64,000 nucleotides of DNA from Campylobacter rectus (GTDB taxonomy: Bacteria > Campylobacterota > Campylobacteria > Campylobacterales > Campylobacteraceae), in contig NZ_CP012543.1 in the NCBI RefSeq assembly GCF_004803795.1, forward strand, positions 124,001-188,000, given 5' to 3'. Both the position numbers and the translations under genes were made by a program. Positions 9,065 to 17,311 of this stretch are shown piece by piece; within the stretch, counting starts at the first letter, position 1; each line of letters opens with the position of its first letter. The notes under the pieces were generated by a model. The model had not been told where the DNA came from. It was given only the letters and a program-made list of their open reading frames with translations, and made no database searches.

Positions 9065-9424
9065 CTGTGATCCTTTTTAAAAGATTAGCTAAATCAGCTA
9101 GGTGCAATTATAATCTACAAAAACTCCGAATGTGGGAAAATTTTTTGCATTTTTATGACAAAATTTAAATTTATGTGTAGATAAGTAACATTATCTCAAA
9201 TTTGACAATCAAATTTTAGTGTATTTTTAAGACGAATCACAAGCTTAAAATACTAAACGTTACGAAATTACACATAAATTTGTAAAATTTGAGCTTTTTT
9301 GTGCCAAAAATGAGTAAAATTTGTCAAAAAAGTAAAAAAACGGGAAAATTTTATTTATATGTTAATAAATTAATTACTTTTTTGTCGCTATAATGTTGAT
9401 AAAATTTATTATAAAGTAAAAATT
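9065..9424. promoter_or_regulatory. Divergent AT-rich promoter region between dctP and sodB
   Basis: About 360 bases with strong A/T bias and periodic A and T runs, as usual upstream of Campylobacter promoters. A perfect TATAAT at 9389-9394 fits as the -10 box of sodB, starting transcription roughly 25 bases before the sodB ATG. I see no certain -35 or operator. Confidence 0.6.
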
Positions 9425-10075
9425 ATGTTTAAACTTAGAAAACTTCCTTTCGATCCGAAAGCAAATGCCCTCATCAGCGAAGAAACCTGTATCTATCATC
9501 ACGGCAAACACCATCAAACTTATATCAATAACCTAAATAATTTGATAAAAGACACGGAGTTTGAGGGCGCAAATCTCTATGACATCTTATTAAACAGCTC
9601 GGGCGGGCTCTTTAATAACGCCGCTCGGGTCTATAACCACGACTTTTACTGGGACTGCATCTCGAAAAAAAGCCAAATGAGCGGCGAACTAAAAGCTCGC
9701 TTGGAAAAAGATATTCCGAATTTTAAAGAGGAATTTTTAAAAGCGGCGACTACGCTTTTTGGTTCGGGCTGGGCGTGGCTCGTGTATAATCCGAAGGAGG
9801 ATAGACTGCAAATCGTGCAAACGAGCAACCCGCAAACTCCGGTGACGGACGGGCTAGTGCCGCTTTTAGTCGCGGACGTTTGGGAGCACGCATACTACGT
9901 CGATCACAAGAATGCGCGCCCGGCGTATCTGGAAAAATTTTTTGAAAATATCAACTGGGGCTTCGTTTCGGCGGCTTACGAATGGGCTCTAAAAGAGGGG
10001 CTAAATTCGGTCAAATTTTATATCTCCGAGCTTCACGGCGGCGCGAAATCTTGCTGCGGTTGCGGCTGTAGCTGA
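9425..10075 (+). CDS. sodB: Iron superoxide dismutase with a cysteine-rich tail
   Basis: A 216-residue Fe/Mn-SOD. The metal ligands are visible: the HHGKHHQTY histidine near residue 26, NHDFYW, and DVWEHAYY with Asp and His. Gln/Gly context is of the iron type. It dismutates superoxide in the cytoplasm. Unusually, the protein ends in CCGCGCS after the conserved final helix, a short Cys/Gly tail not needed for the SOD fold. No strong Shine-Dalgarno is present. Single gene behind a TATAAT box. Confidence 0.93.
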   Translation: MFKLRKLPFDPKANALISEETCIYHHGKHHQTYINNLNNLIKDTEFEGANLYDILLNSSGGLFNNAARVYNHDFYWDCISKKSQMSGELKARLEKDIPNFKEEFLKAATTLFGSGWAWLVYNPKEDRLQIVQTSNPQTPVTDGLVPLLVADVWEHAYYVDHKNARPAYLEKFFENINWGFVSAAYEWALKEGLNSVKFYISELHGGAKSCCGCGCS

Positions 10076-10263
10076 TGCCTAAAATTCGCCGATTTCTCGA
10101 GTTTTTAAGAGCGGCGATAAATTTGCGGCGGTTTATTTATCCAGATAAGCGTAAGCCCGCGGGTAAATTTAGCCTTGAGTTAGGACTCCAGCCTGGCTAA
10201 ATTTACTTTATATAAATTATTTTGAAGTAATATCCTGGTCTCATTTCACAAAAAAGGACGAAA

Positions 10264-10626
10264 ATGAAGAAATTTTTAGTTTCATCTTTGGCGGCTTTTG
10301 CCGCGGTTGCGATGCTTAGCGGTTGCCACGCGCACAAAAGCGAGAGTGCGAACAAAGCTCAGATCACCAAATCGCAAGCCGAAGTGATCAAATTTACCGG
10401 CGTAAACGACGCTAAATACGTAGTTACGCTAAGCTCTACGGACAAATTTAACACCGCCGTGCTAGAAGACAGCAAAGGACGCAAAATCAACCTTAAAAAC
10501 GCGGTCACCGCAAGCGGCGTAAGGCTAGCGAACGACAACGGCGCGGAGATAACGTTTAAACGCGGCGAAGGTATCTTAAACCTTGAAAAAGGCGGCGAGG
10601 ATATTTTCTTAAGATACGACGAATAA
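10264..10626 (+). CDS. MliC-like lipoprotein (putative lysozyme inhibitor)
   Basis: A 120-residue lipoprotein: signal peptide followed by lipobox LSGC, with Cys at about residue 21. The mature part contains TASGVRLANDNGAEITFKRG, which resembles the conserved S-A-S-G-x-R-Y...F-x-x-K-G loop of the MliC/PliC family, inhibitors of C-type lysozyme. The Ser and Lys of that loop are the inhibitory residues in studied members. ATG follows AAAAGGACGAAA. A strong terminator follows, so it is monocistronic. Confidence 0.7.
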   Translation: MKKFLVSSLAAFAAVAMLSGCHAHKSESANKAQITKSQAEVIKFTGVNDAKYVVTLSSTDKFNTAVLEDSKGRKINLKNAVTASGVRLANDNGAEITFKRGEGILNLEKGGEDIFLRYDE

Positions 10627-10633
10627 AAACTTT

Positions 10634-10668
10634 CCCGCCGAATTTTACGGCGGGGCTTTCTCTCTTTC
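10634..10668 (+). terminator. Rho-independent terminator
   Basis: CCCGCCG, 7-base loop, CGGCGGG (10634-10654), followed by a pyrimidine tract rich in T. It begins 7 bases after the lipoprotein stop codon. Confidence 0.75.
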
Positions 10669-10959
10669 AAATTTATCAAATTTTACCCCCGCAAAATCCC
10701 GTCAAATTTGAACTTTCGCTTGTTTTTGAGCTTCTTTTAAAATTTATTCAAATTTAATATCTCCTAACAAAAACGATTTCGGCTCAAATTTTATTAGCTT
10801 TCTGTAAAACTCCTATAAATACGCGTTTTACAAGCTATTATAAACTAAAAAATGACATTTTTAAAATGCTCGGAGGCTAAATTCCGGTCGCGGAATTTTA
10901 AGCCAACTTTGCCTATACTTTCGTCAAATTTATCACTAAAATTTAACGTAAGGAATGAA

Positions 10960-13065
10960 ATGAAATTTATCCTAAAACGCGACGGCACGAAGCAAGAATA
11001 CCTCCCGTATAAAATCCAAGACGCGATCAAAAAAGCCTTTGAAAGCGAGTCTAAAGAGTACGACGACAAGGTTTTTTTGGACGTGATGGGGCATGTGTTT
11101 GATAGCGAAGTTTTGAGCGTCGAGGACATACAAGACTACATCGAAAAGGCGCTTTTTAACGCGGGACACTTCGACGTGATGAAGAGCTTTATGCTCTACC
11201 GCCACACGCACAAGCTTCAGCGCGAGCAAATTTTAGGACTAAACGAAGATACGACCTACATCAACTCCACCCAAACCATCAGCGAGTATATCAACGGCAC
11301 CGACTGGCGAATTCTCGCCAACTCAAACACCAGCTACTCAAACGCCGGCCTCATCAACAACACCGCGGGCAAGGTCATCGCCAACTACTGGCTGGATAAG
11401 GTGTATAGCAAAGAAGAGGGCCTAGCGCACCGAAACGGCGACTATCACATCCACGATCTTGACTGCCTTACCGGCTACTGTGCGGGCTGGAGTTTGAGGG
11501 CGCTACTAAACGAGGGCTTTAACGGCGTGCGCGGCAGGGTCGAGAGCAAGGCGCCAAAGCACTTTAGAGAGGCGCTGTATCAGATGGCCAATTTCCTAGG
11601 AATTTTACAAAGCGAGTGGGCGGGCGCGCAGGCGTTTAGCAGCTTTGACACCTACCTAGCACCTTATGTTTTCCGCGACAAGCTAAGCGATAAAGAGATC
11701 AAAAAGGCGATAACGAGCTTTATCTTTAACCTAAACGTGCCGGCTCGCTGGGGCCAGAGTCCGTTTACCAACGTAACGATCGACATCACCTGCCCGTCCG
11801 ATCTGCGCGATCAGATACCTACGCGCGAGGATAGGCATATATTTAGCGATTTAGAGGATGCGGAGCTGGCGCAGGAGGCCGCCAAACGCGGCTTTAACAA
11901 GCTAACCGATATGACCTACCGCGCCTTTGAGCCCGAGATGAACCGCATAGATAAGGCCTTTTACGAGATTATGACCGAGGGCGACAAGTGCTCGCAGCCA
12001 TTTACCTTCCCGATACCTACCGTAAATATCACCGAGGACTTCGACTGGGACAGCGAGGTGGCGAAGGTGCTTTTTGAAAACACGGCGAAAATGGGATCGA
12101 GCTATTTTCAAAATTTCGTCGGCTCTCAATACACGGTCGATGAAAACGGCAACCGCGTCGCAAACGACAAAGCCTATAAGCCAGGACACGTACGCTCAAT
12201 GTGCTGCCGCTTGCAGCTGGATTTGCGCGAGCTGCTAAAGCGCGGCGGAGGGCTGTTCGGCAGCGCGGAGATGACCGGCAGTATCGGCGTCGTGACGCTA
12301 AATTTAGCTCGCCTGGGCTACCTATATAAAGGCGATAAAAAGGGACTCTATACGCGCCTTGAGTATCTGCTAAATTTAGCCAAATCCACGCTCGAAAAAA
12401 AGCGCGCCTTTATCCAGGAGATGTACGAACGCGGCCTGTACCCGTATACCGCGCGCTATCTAAAGCACTTTAACAACCACTTTAGCACCATCGGCATCAA
12501 CGGTATGAACGAACTTTTGCGTAATTTCACGAACGACAAGGAAAATATCGCGACTGATTTCGGGCGAGAGTTTGCGATCGAGATGATCGAGTTTTTGCGC
12601 GGTAAAATTCGCGAATTTCAAGAGAGCACCGGCAACCTTTATAACCTCGAAGCCACGCCAGCCGAGGGCACGACGTATCGCTTTGCCAAAGAGGACAAAA
12701 AGCGCTATCCGGATATCATCCAGGCGGGTTTTGGCGAAAATATCTACTACACCAACTCCACGCAGCTGCCGGCAAATTTCACCGACGACGTGTTCGAGGC
12801 GCTCGATCTGCAAGACGAACTGCAAAGCTCCTACACGGGCGGCACGGTGCTGCATCTGTATATGAAGGAGCGCATCAGCTCGGCGCAGGCCTGCAAAGAT
12901 CTCGTGCGCGGCGTGATAAACAACTACAAGCTGCCCTACATCACGATAACGCCGGTCTTTAGTGTCTGCGCCAAGCACGGCTACATCAGCGGCGAGCACG
13001 AATACTGCCCGAAATGCGACGAGGAGCTTTTGGCTAAATTTAAAGCTGAAAATAGCGTAAAATAG
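10960..13065 (+). CDS. nrdD: Anaerobic (class III) ribonucleotide reductase, glycyl-radical tail not visible
   Basis: A 701-residue protein from ATG 10960 (TAAGGAATGAA upstream); a frame reaching 10852 lacks support. Residues 1-95 are an ATP-cone; the barrel follows with NGDYHIHDLDCLTGYCAGWS and INSTQLPANF segments typical of NrdD. The C-terminal zinc site is present (VCAKHGYISGEHEYCPKC). In NrdD proteins I know, the zinc site is followed by the glycyl-radical loop RVxGY and about 25 residues; here the protein ends 14 residues after CPKC with no such motif, and none appears in any frame downstream. No nrdG lies nearby. Role otherwise: dNTP synthesis without oxygen. Confidence 0.88.
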   Translation: MKFILKRDGTKQEYLPYKIQDAIKKAFESESKEYDDKVFLDVMGHVFDSEVLSVEDIQDYIEKALFNAGHFDVMKSFMLYRHTHKLQREQILGLNEDTTYINSTQTISEYINGTDWRILANSNTSYSNAGLINNTAGKVIANYWLDKVYSKEEGLAHRNGDYHIHDLDCLTGYCAGWSLRALLNEGFNGVRGRVESKAPKHFREALYQMANFLGILQSEWAGAQAFSSFDTYLAPYVFRDKLSDKEIKKAITSFIFNLNVPARWGQSPFTNVTIDITCPSDLRDQIPTREDRHIFSDLEDAELAQEAAKRGFNKLTDMTYRAFEPEMNRIDKAFYEIMTEGDKCSQPFTFPIPTVNITEDFDWDSEVAKVLFENTAKMGSSYFQNFVGSQYTVDENGNRVANDKAYKPGHVRSMCCRLQLDLRELLKRGGGLFGSAEMTGSIGVVTLNLARLGYLYKGDKKGLYTRLEYLLNLAKSTLEKKRAFIQEMYERGLYPYTARYLKHFNNHFSTIGINGMNELLRNFTNDKENIATDFGREFAIEMIEFLRGKIREFQESTGNLYNLEATPAEGTTYRFAKEDKKRYPDIIQAGFGENIYYTNSTQLPANFTDDVFEALDLQDELQSSYTGGTVLHLYMKERISSAQACKDLVRGVINNYKLPYITITPVFSVCAKHGYISGEHEYCPKCDEELLAKFKAENSVK

Positions 13066-13068
13066 GTT

Positions 13069-13110
13069 AAATTTGAGCGGCGATCCGAGCTTTTGGCGCC
13101 GCTTAAATTT
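13069..13110. terminator. Inverted repeat after nrdD
   Basis: A 14-base arm AAATTTGAGCGGCG pairs with CGCCGCTTAAATTT across a 14-base loop, 4 bases past the nrdD stop, with one mismatch. No clean T-run follows, so termination is likely but not certain. Confidence 0.5.
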
Positions 13111-13684
13111 AACCCTTGCTAATTAAATTTTACTTATTATTTTTTCGGCTCAAATTTGACGCCATTTTATATAAAATCAAAATTTGTCCTAGCCACGATG
13201 TAAAATTTTAGCACTTCCGGAAAAATTTGTGTGCTTTAGAACCGGGCTCAAGACTATAAAATAATTCATAGCTAAGAAAGATAAAAATGCGAAAAATATC
13301 CGTTGCAAAGTACGAAAAAAGTAAAATTTAAGATAACTCTAAAATTCGAATAGACAGCGAAATGGAGTAAAAATTTGAAGTAAAATTTAGCTAAATTTAA
13401 TCCTGTCAGGGCAAAAGCGGAGTTAAATTTATCACTATCGCCCAGCGCCAGTTACTGCATCCGTGAACTAAATAGGGGCGGCATCTTTTATCAAAAAAAC
13501 AAGCAATGTAATGGTAAGCTTTTTAATCGAATTATAACCGGCAATTTTATAGTTTTTTACATTTAATTTTTTCTTCTTCACTTTCATTATATCTTATGTT
13601 GCTTGATATCTTGCAAAAAGCTAACCTAAGTTTTTTAGAGATACTTTATTATTGAATGCCACAGACTTTAATGCAAAATTTATA
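13111..13684. other. Spacer, no gene seen
   Basis: About 570 bases, AT-rich, with scattered AAATTT words and only very short frames. It separates host-like DNA from the low-GC acetyltransferase island. Confidence 0.5.
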
Positions 13685-14167
13685 TTATAACTTTAACGCT
13701 GCGATAAGTTCTTCTCCATCCATATCTCCTGTTTCGACAAAACCGAATGAGCTATATAGTTTACGTGCAACTTGATTTTCAGGTTCATAAGACAACCAAC
13801 AATATTCAGCTTTTCCGCAAGGAAAAGTCTTAACAAAATCTAGAGCCAATTTAACCGCTTCTTTTCCAAATCCATTGTTTTGATACGCTTTATCAATCAT
13901 CAGACGCCAAAGATTATAATTTCCTTTTGCTATTTCAGGTGCGTCAATCCAATAGTCATGAACATCAAAACCGATCATCAAAAATCCGACCGGTGTTTCA
14001 TTGTCATATATCCCGAATGGAAATGCATAACCATTTGCGGTGATTGTAATATAGGCTTCAATGATGCTTATATCATTGGCAGCAACAAAGCTTTTCTGTG
14101 TTTCCGATACCTGCAGTTTCAAAATATCCCAAATGTTTTTCCCGTTTACTTTTTCCAAATGAAGCAT
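13685..14167 (-). CDS. GNAT acetyltransferase, polyamine-acetyltransferase-like
   Basis: A 160-residue GNAT protein. The acetyl-CoA loop is visible as AYQNNGFGKEAVKLAL, and the C-terminal ENQVARKLYSSFGF strand-helix is typical of SpeG/BltD-type diamine or spermidine acetyltransferases. I start at MLHLEKVN (14167), preceded by AAAAAGGATATATT; a longer frame has no ribosome site. Base composition is clearly more AT-rich than the flanks and codon use is unlike neighbours, suggesting transfer, perhaps from a Firmicute. Substrate unproven. Confidence 0.75.
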   Translation of the reverse strand: MLHLEKVNGKNIWDILKLQVSETQKSFVAANDISIIEAYITITANGYAFPFGIYDNETPVGFLMIGFDVHDYWIDAPEIAKGNYNLWRLMIDKAYQNNGFGKEAVKLALDFVKTFPCGKAEYCWLSYEPENQVARKLYSSFGFVETGDMDGEELIAALKL

Positions 14168-14195
14168 AATATATCCTTTTTGACAAACTTTAGTT

Positions 14196-14516
14196 TTATC
14201 TTTCCATAAAATATGTAAATGCATGTCCTTCAATTTCGCCACATTTATTTAACAAGGTTCCTTTTTCGTCGTAGATTTTATATGATATTTGTTTACCGCC
14301 CAAAGAAGCCGCTCCATCCAATCCGAGAAGTAATGTATAATAAGTATCTGTCATAACCGAATCTATGAGTTTATATAAATCATCTTTACCAACTCCGTCT
14401 CGCATTAAATTCTTTAGTTTTTTTGCAACTGCCGTGGAAGAACTTTCGCTAAAATATTCATTCAAAATAGTTTCTTTTTCTTTATAGCAAAGTTTTACAA
14501 ATTCTTCTCCATTCAT
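14196..14516 (-). CDS. Hypothetical protein (106 aa) of the AT-rich island
   Basis: ATG follows GAAGGAGTTAAAAA. The protein is helical in its first half (EEFVKLCYKEKETILNEYF) and ends in beta-like text. No membrane segment. I do not recognise a family. It sits between the acetyltransferase (28 bases on) and an Imm33/DUF2185-like gene and shares their AT-rich composition, so all three may have arrived together. Confidence 0.6.
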   Translation of the reverse strand: MNGEEFVKLCYKEKETILNEYFSESSSTAVAKKLKNLMRDGVGKDDLYKLIDSVMTDTYYTLLLGLDGAASLGGKQISYKIYDEKGTLLNKCGEIEGHAFTYFMER

Positions 14517-14550
14517 TTTTTAACTCCTTCAATTAATATTTCCATAAAAA

Positions 14551-14817
14551 TTATTCAATCTGCCAAGGCGAATGTATGTTTTCACGCACAGCAGACTGAC
14601 CGCATTTTAATTCGGGAACATTGTATAATGTACCGTCGTGTTTTATCATTTCTTTCATCGAGAGTACTACGGCATCGCTTTCATCTATTTCTTCTGCACC
14701 CAAAAACTGCCAGTCGCCATCTTCATCATAGATAACAGTAACAACAGGCGAATTATTTTTGACGACATAACGAGTGGTCAGTACGGCTTTGTTTCGGTTT
14801 TCATCAATCGGTTTCAT
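14551..14817 (-). CDS. DUF2185/Imm33-like protein
   Basis: An 88-residue protein containing VIYDEDGDWQFLGAEE and DAVVLSMKEMIKHD, text I associate with the DUF2185 (Imm33) family. Members are small cytoplasmic proteins, several found beside toxins as immunity proteins. No toxin is visible here, so an orphan immunity or unrelated role is possible. Ribosome site is weak (GAGGAAAG at long spacing). First gene of the AT-rich trio. Confidence 0.55.
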   Translation of the reverse strand: MKPIDENRNKAVLTTRYVVKNNSPVVTVIYDEDGDWQFLGAEEIDESDAVVLSMKEMIKHDGTLYNVPELKCGQSAVRENIHSPWQIE

Positions 14818-15276
14818 CGTTTATCGTATGTATCTTTCCTCTCTCCTATGGTCAAATTTTTCTATCTGTTAAAAACGTAAAAACAACCATTTTGATGTAT
14901 TATAGAATAAAACAATTAATGTAAGCCGTAGACAAAATTACAACCGCGTACGGCACATGCTCACCCTAGCCAAAGTCTGCATCGAATACGGCCGAAAAAT
15001 AAAGCGGGAATCCTTAAATTTGAATGTTACGCGGATATTGAGATAGTGCCTGCAATCAACAACTCCGGAGCTCTGTAGTGGTTTATCAGAGCGCATGTTC
15101 GACTTTTTGCGCATCTTTTATAAAATTTGCGCGATAAATTTACACCGATGCCAAGCTCTCGGTTATCTCACGCTTAGATGGGTTTTAAGTTTAAATATTA
15201 TATTGACATAATAGCCTAAAAATCGTTATAATATATAAAATTATATAAATTAAAACTATGTATAGCGAGAGTTGCC
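14818..15276. other. Spacer with an unrecognised gene remnant and the moeA-like promoter
   Basis: At about 14930-15100 the composition returns to host type, and short open stretches (for example ECYADIEIVPAINNSGAL) interrupted by stops suggest a decayed gene that I cannot identify. The promoter at 15203-15232 is listed separately. Confidence 0.4.
15203..15232 (+). promoter_or_regulatory. Consensus sigma-70 promoter of the moeA-like/DUF364/ABC operon
   Basis: Perfect TTGACA (15203-15208), 18-base spacer, perfect TATAAT (15227-15232), 45 bases before the first start codon. The -10 box sits inside CGTTATAATATATAAAATTATATAA, a loose AT-rich dyad that could be an operator. Confidence 0.8.
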
Positions 15277-16518
15277 ATGAATCACCCTTCAAGAGAAGAA
15301 TTTTTAGAAATTTTACGCCAAAGGTGCAAATTTAAGCCCAAAATCAAAACGATACCGGTAGAAAAGAGTCTCGGCAGGACGCTTGTTTGCGACGTTTTTT
15401 CGCGCAGAGATATTCCTGCGGTGCGCTCGAGTGCGCTTGACGGCATCGCTTTTAAATTTGAAAATTTATCGAAAAAAGACGAGCGCGAATGGGTTTTAGG
15501 CGACGATTACGCATTTGGCAACACGGGCGTTTATATAGACGACGAATTCGACACCGTCGTGAGGATAGAGGACGTCTCGTTCGAAAACGAAAAACTTCGC
15601 ATCGTAAAAGCGCCCGCTTACGAGGGCTGCAACGTAAATCAAATCGGCTCGTTCATCAAAGAAAAGGAGCTTTTGATAAAATCGGGCGAGGTCTTAAGGG
15701 CCGAGCATATCTGCCTTATGGCGGCTGCGGGCGTTAAAAGCGTAGAGGTTTTGGCTAAGCCCGTAGTGGCGTTTATTCCGACGGGGGATGAGCTGAGTCA
15801 TTTTAAAATGCCGCTAAAAACGGGCAAAAACGCAGAGGCGAATTCGCTACTGTTTAAAGCCCTGATGCGCGAGTGGGGCGCGAAAGCAAACATCTATCCC
15901 ATCATCCCCGACGATCTTTGGCTTTTAAAACAAACTCTGCAAGACGCCGTGCAAAACAGCGATATCGTCGTCTTTAACGCAGGCTCTTCAAAAGGGACGA
16001 TGGATTTTACCTCCAAAGTCTTTCAAAGTCTCGGCGAGCTCGTCGTCTCCACACTCTCGCACGCGCCCGCAAAACCCACTAGTTTTGCGATGATAGGCGA
16101 TACGCCGGTGCTCGGCATAGTAGGACCATCTATAGGCGCCGAGCTAACGATGAAGTGGTATTTAAAGCCGCTGATCGAGTGGTTTTCAAAAAGACCCAAC
16201 GTCAAGCCCGCCGTGCTAAACGTAACTCTTATGAGCGATTTTAGCGCGCCTGCGATGCTCGATCTTTATCAACAAGTAATAATCTTAAAGCAAAAAGAAA
16301 GCTATCTGTGCTACCCGCCTAGCATCATAAATCACTCCGCGCGCATAAGCTGCGTCAGCTACGCGAACGCGGTGCTGAAAATCCCCAAAGGCGAAACGCT
16401 TTTTAAAGGCGATGAAGCGGCGGTAGAGCTTAAAGTAGATAAAGCCTTCATAAAAGAAGCGTCTAAATGGAGAACATATGAATCTGATCCTTACTCAAAC
16501 CTTAAAACAAATACATAA
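15277..16518 (+). CDS. Divergent MoeA-like molybdopterin-binding protein
   Basis: A 413-residue protein with the MoeA domain order: N-terminal linker domain containing RSSALDGIAF, a central MoCF domain, and a C-terminal beta domain. Normal MoeA inserts molybdate or tungstate into adenylylated molybdopterin. Here the usual motifs are altered: GGVSVGDYD becomes GSSKGTMDF, and the PGKP and PGNPVS motifs become APAKP and VGPSIG. It may therefore be a paralogue with another job. It heads an operon with DUF364 and a metal-chelate ABC importer; its end overlaps the next gene by 41 bases. Confidence 0.75.
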   Translation: MNHPSREEFLEILRQRCKFKPKIKTIPVEKSLGRTLVCDVFSRRDIPAVRSSALDGIAFKFENLSKKDEREWVLGDDYAFGNTGVYIDDEFDTVVRIEDVSFENEKLRIVKAPAYEGCNVNQIGSFIKEKELLIKSGEVLRAEHICLMAAAGVKSVEVLAKPVVAFIPTGDELSHFKMPLKTGKNAEANSLLFKALMREWGAKANIYPIIPDDLWLLKQTLQDAVQNSDIVVFNAGSSKGTMDFTSKVFQSLGELVVSTLSHAPAKPTSFAMIGDTPVLGIVGPSIGAELTMKWYLKPLIEWFSKRPNVKPAVLNVTLMSDFSAPAMLDLYQQVIILKQKESYLCYPPSIINHSARISCVSYANAVLKIPKGETLFKGDEAAVELKVDKAFIKEASKWRTYESDPYSNLKTNT

Positions 16519-17311
16519 AATTTTAGGCGATGAAGCGGCGCGTTTAAGCGTAGAGCGAGTGGTTGTCGGACTGTTTTTTACGGGCGTGAAGCTTAATAAC
16601 GGAGTTTGCGGCATCAGTTACACTCCGCTCAAATCCTTTCCGCAAGCTGTCTGTTGCCCCTCTCAAGCTGCCGTTATGCCGCATTCGGGCGGTATGGTCG
16701 GTAAGGGGATAGAATTTTTTACAAGAGATATCAACAGTCCCAGTCCTCTTAAAAAAACGATCGCCATAGCCGTTATTAACGCCCTGTCTCAAACCTGCTT
16801 TCAAAAAAACCCTTCTCTTTACAATATCAAATTAAACGCCGATCCGTTTGATGAGCTTACATTTAAGGACGGTTCATTTAGCGTGATCATAGGTGCGCTG
16901 GTGCCTTATATCAAAGATATGATGAAAAACGGCAGGGATTTTCGAATTTTGGAGCTTGATAAAAGCGTATTGAAAGAAAATGAGCTTGTATATTATCTGC
17001 CCGCGAGCGAAGCAAAAAACGTAGTACCTAAAGCCGATAATCTCATCATAACCGGAACTACGCTTATAAACGATACGCTGGAGGAAATTTTAAGCTTTAA
17101 AAAAGCCGGCGCCGATGTGGTTGTCGTAGGGCCGACCGTCTCTATGCTACCGCAAGCTTTATTTGAATGCGGCGTAAAGCATATCGGCGGAGTTTATACC
17201 ACGCATGCCGACGAGCTTTTGGATATCATCGCCCAGGCCGGTTCGGGGTATCATTTTTTTAAGAAATTTGCTAATAAATTCGCAATAAGCGATGAAAGGA
17301 GGAAGTTATGA
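16478..17311 (+). CDS. DUF4213/DUF364 protein (putative metal chelation)
   Basis: A 277-residue protein. The N-terminal part (VVVGLFFTGVKLNNGVCGIS) matches DUF4213, an enolase-N-like fold; the C-terminal part (ITGTTLINDTLEEIL, VVVVGPTVSMLP) matches DUF364, a Rossmann-like fold. The first DUF364 structure led to the proposal of a heavy-metal chelating active site; no reaction is proven to my knowledge. ATG is preceded by TGGAGAACAT. It overlaps the binding-protein gene by ATGA. Genomic company suggests handling of a metal or metal-pterin. Confidence 0.8.
   Translation: MNLILTQTLKQIHKILGDEAARLSVERVVVGLFFTGVKLNNGVCGISYTPLKSFPQAVCCPSQAAVMPHSGGMVGKGIEFFTRDINSPSPLKKTIAIAVINALSQTCFQKNPSLYNIKLNADPFDELTFKDGSFSVIIGALVPYIKDMMKNGRDFRILELDKSVLKENELVYYLPASEAKNVVPKADNLIITGTTLINDTLEEILSFKKAGADVVVVGPTVSMLPQALFECGVKHIGGVYTTHADELLDIIAQAGSGYHFFKKFANKFAISDERRKL

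Noticed and set aside
10852-10959. 36-residue N-terminal extension of NrdD
   Set aside because: No homology to the ATP-cone start and no ribosome site; TAAGGA sits before the ATG at 10960.
12460-12999. 179-codon minus-strand ORF opposite nrdD
   Set aside because: Antisense shadow of the strongly conserved nrdD coding sequence, without a ribosome site.
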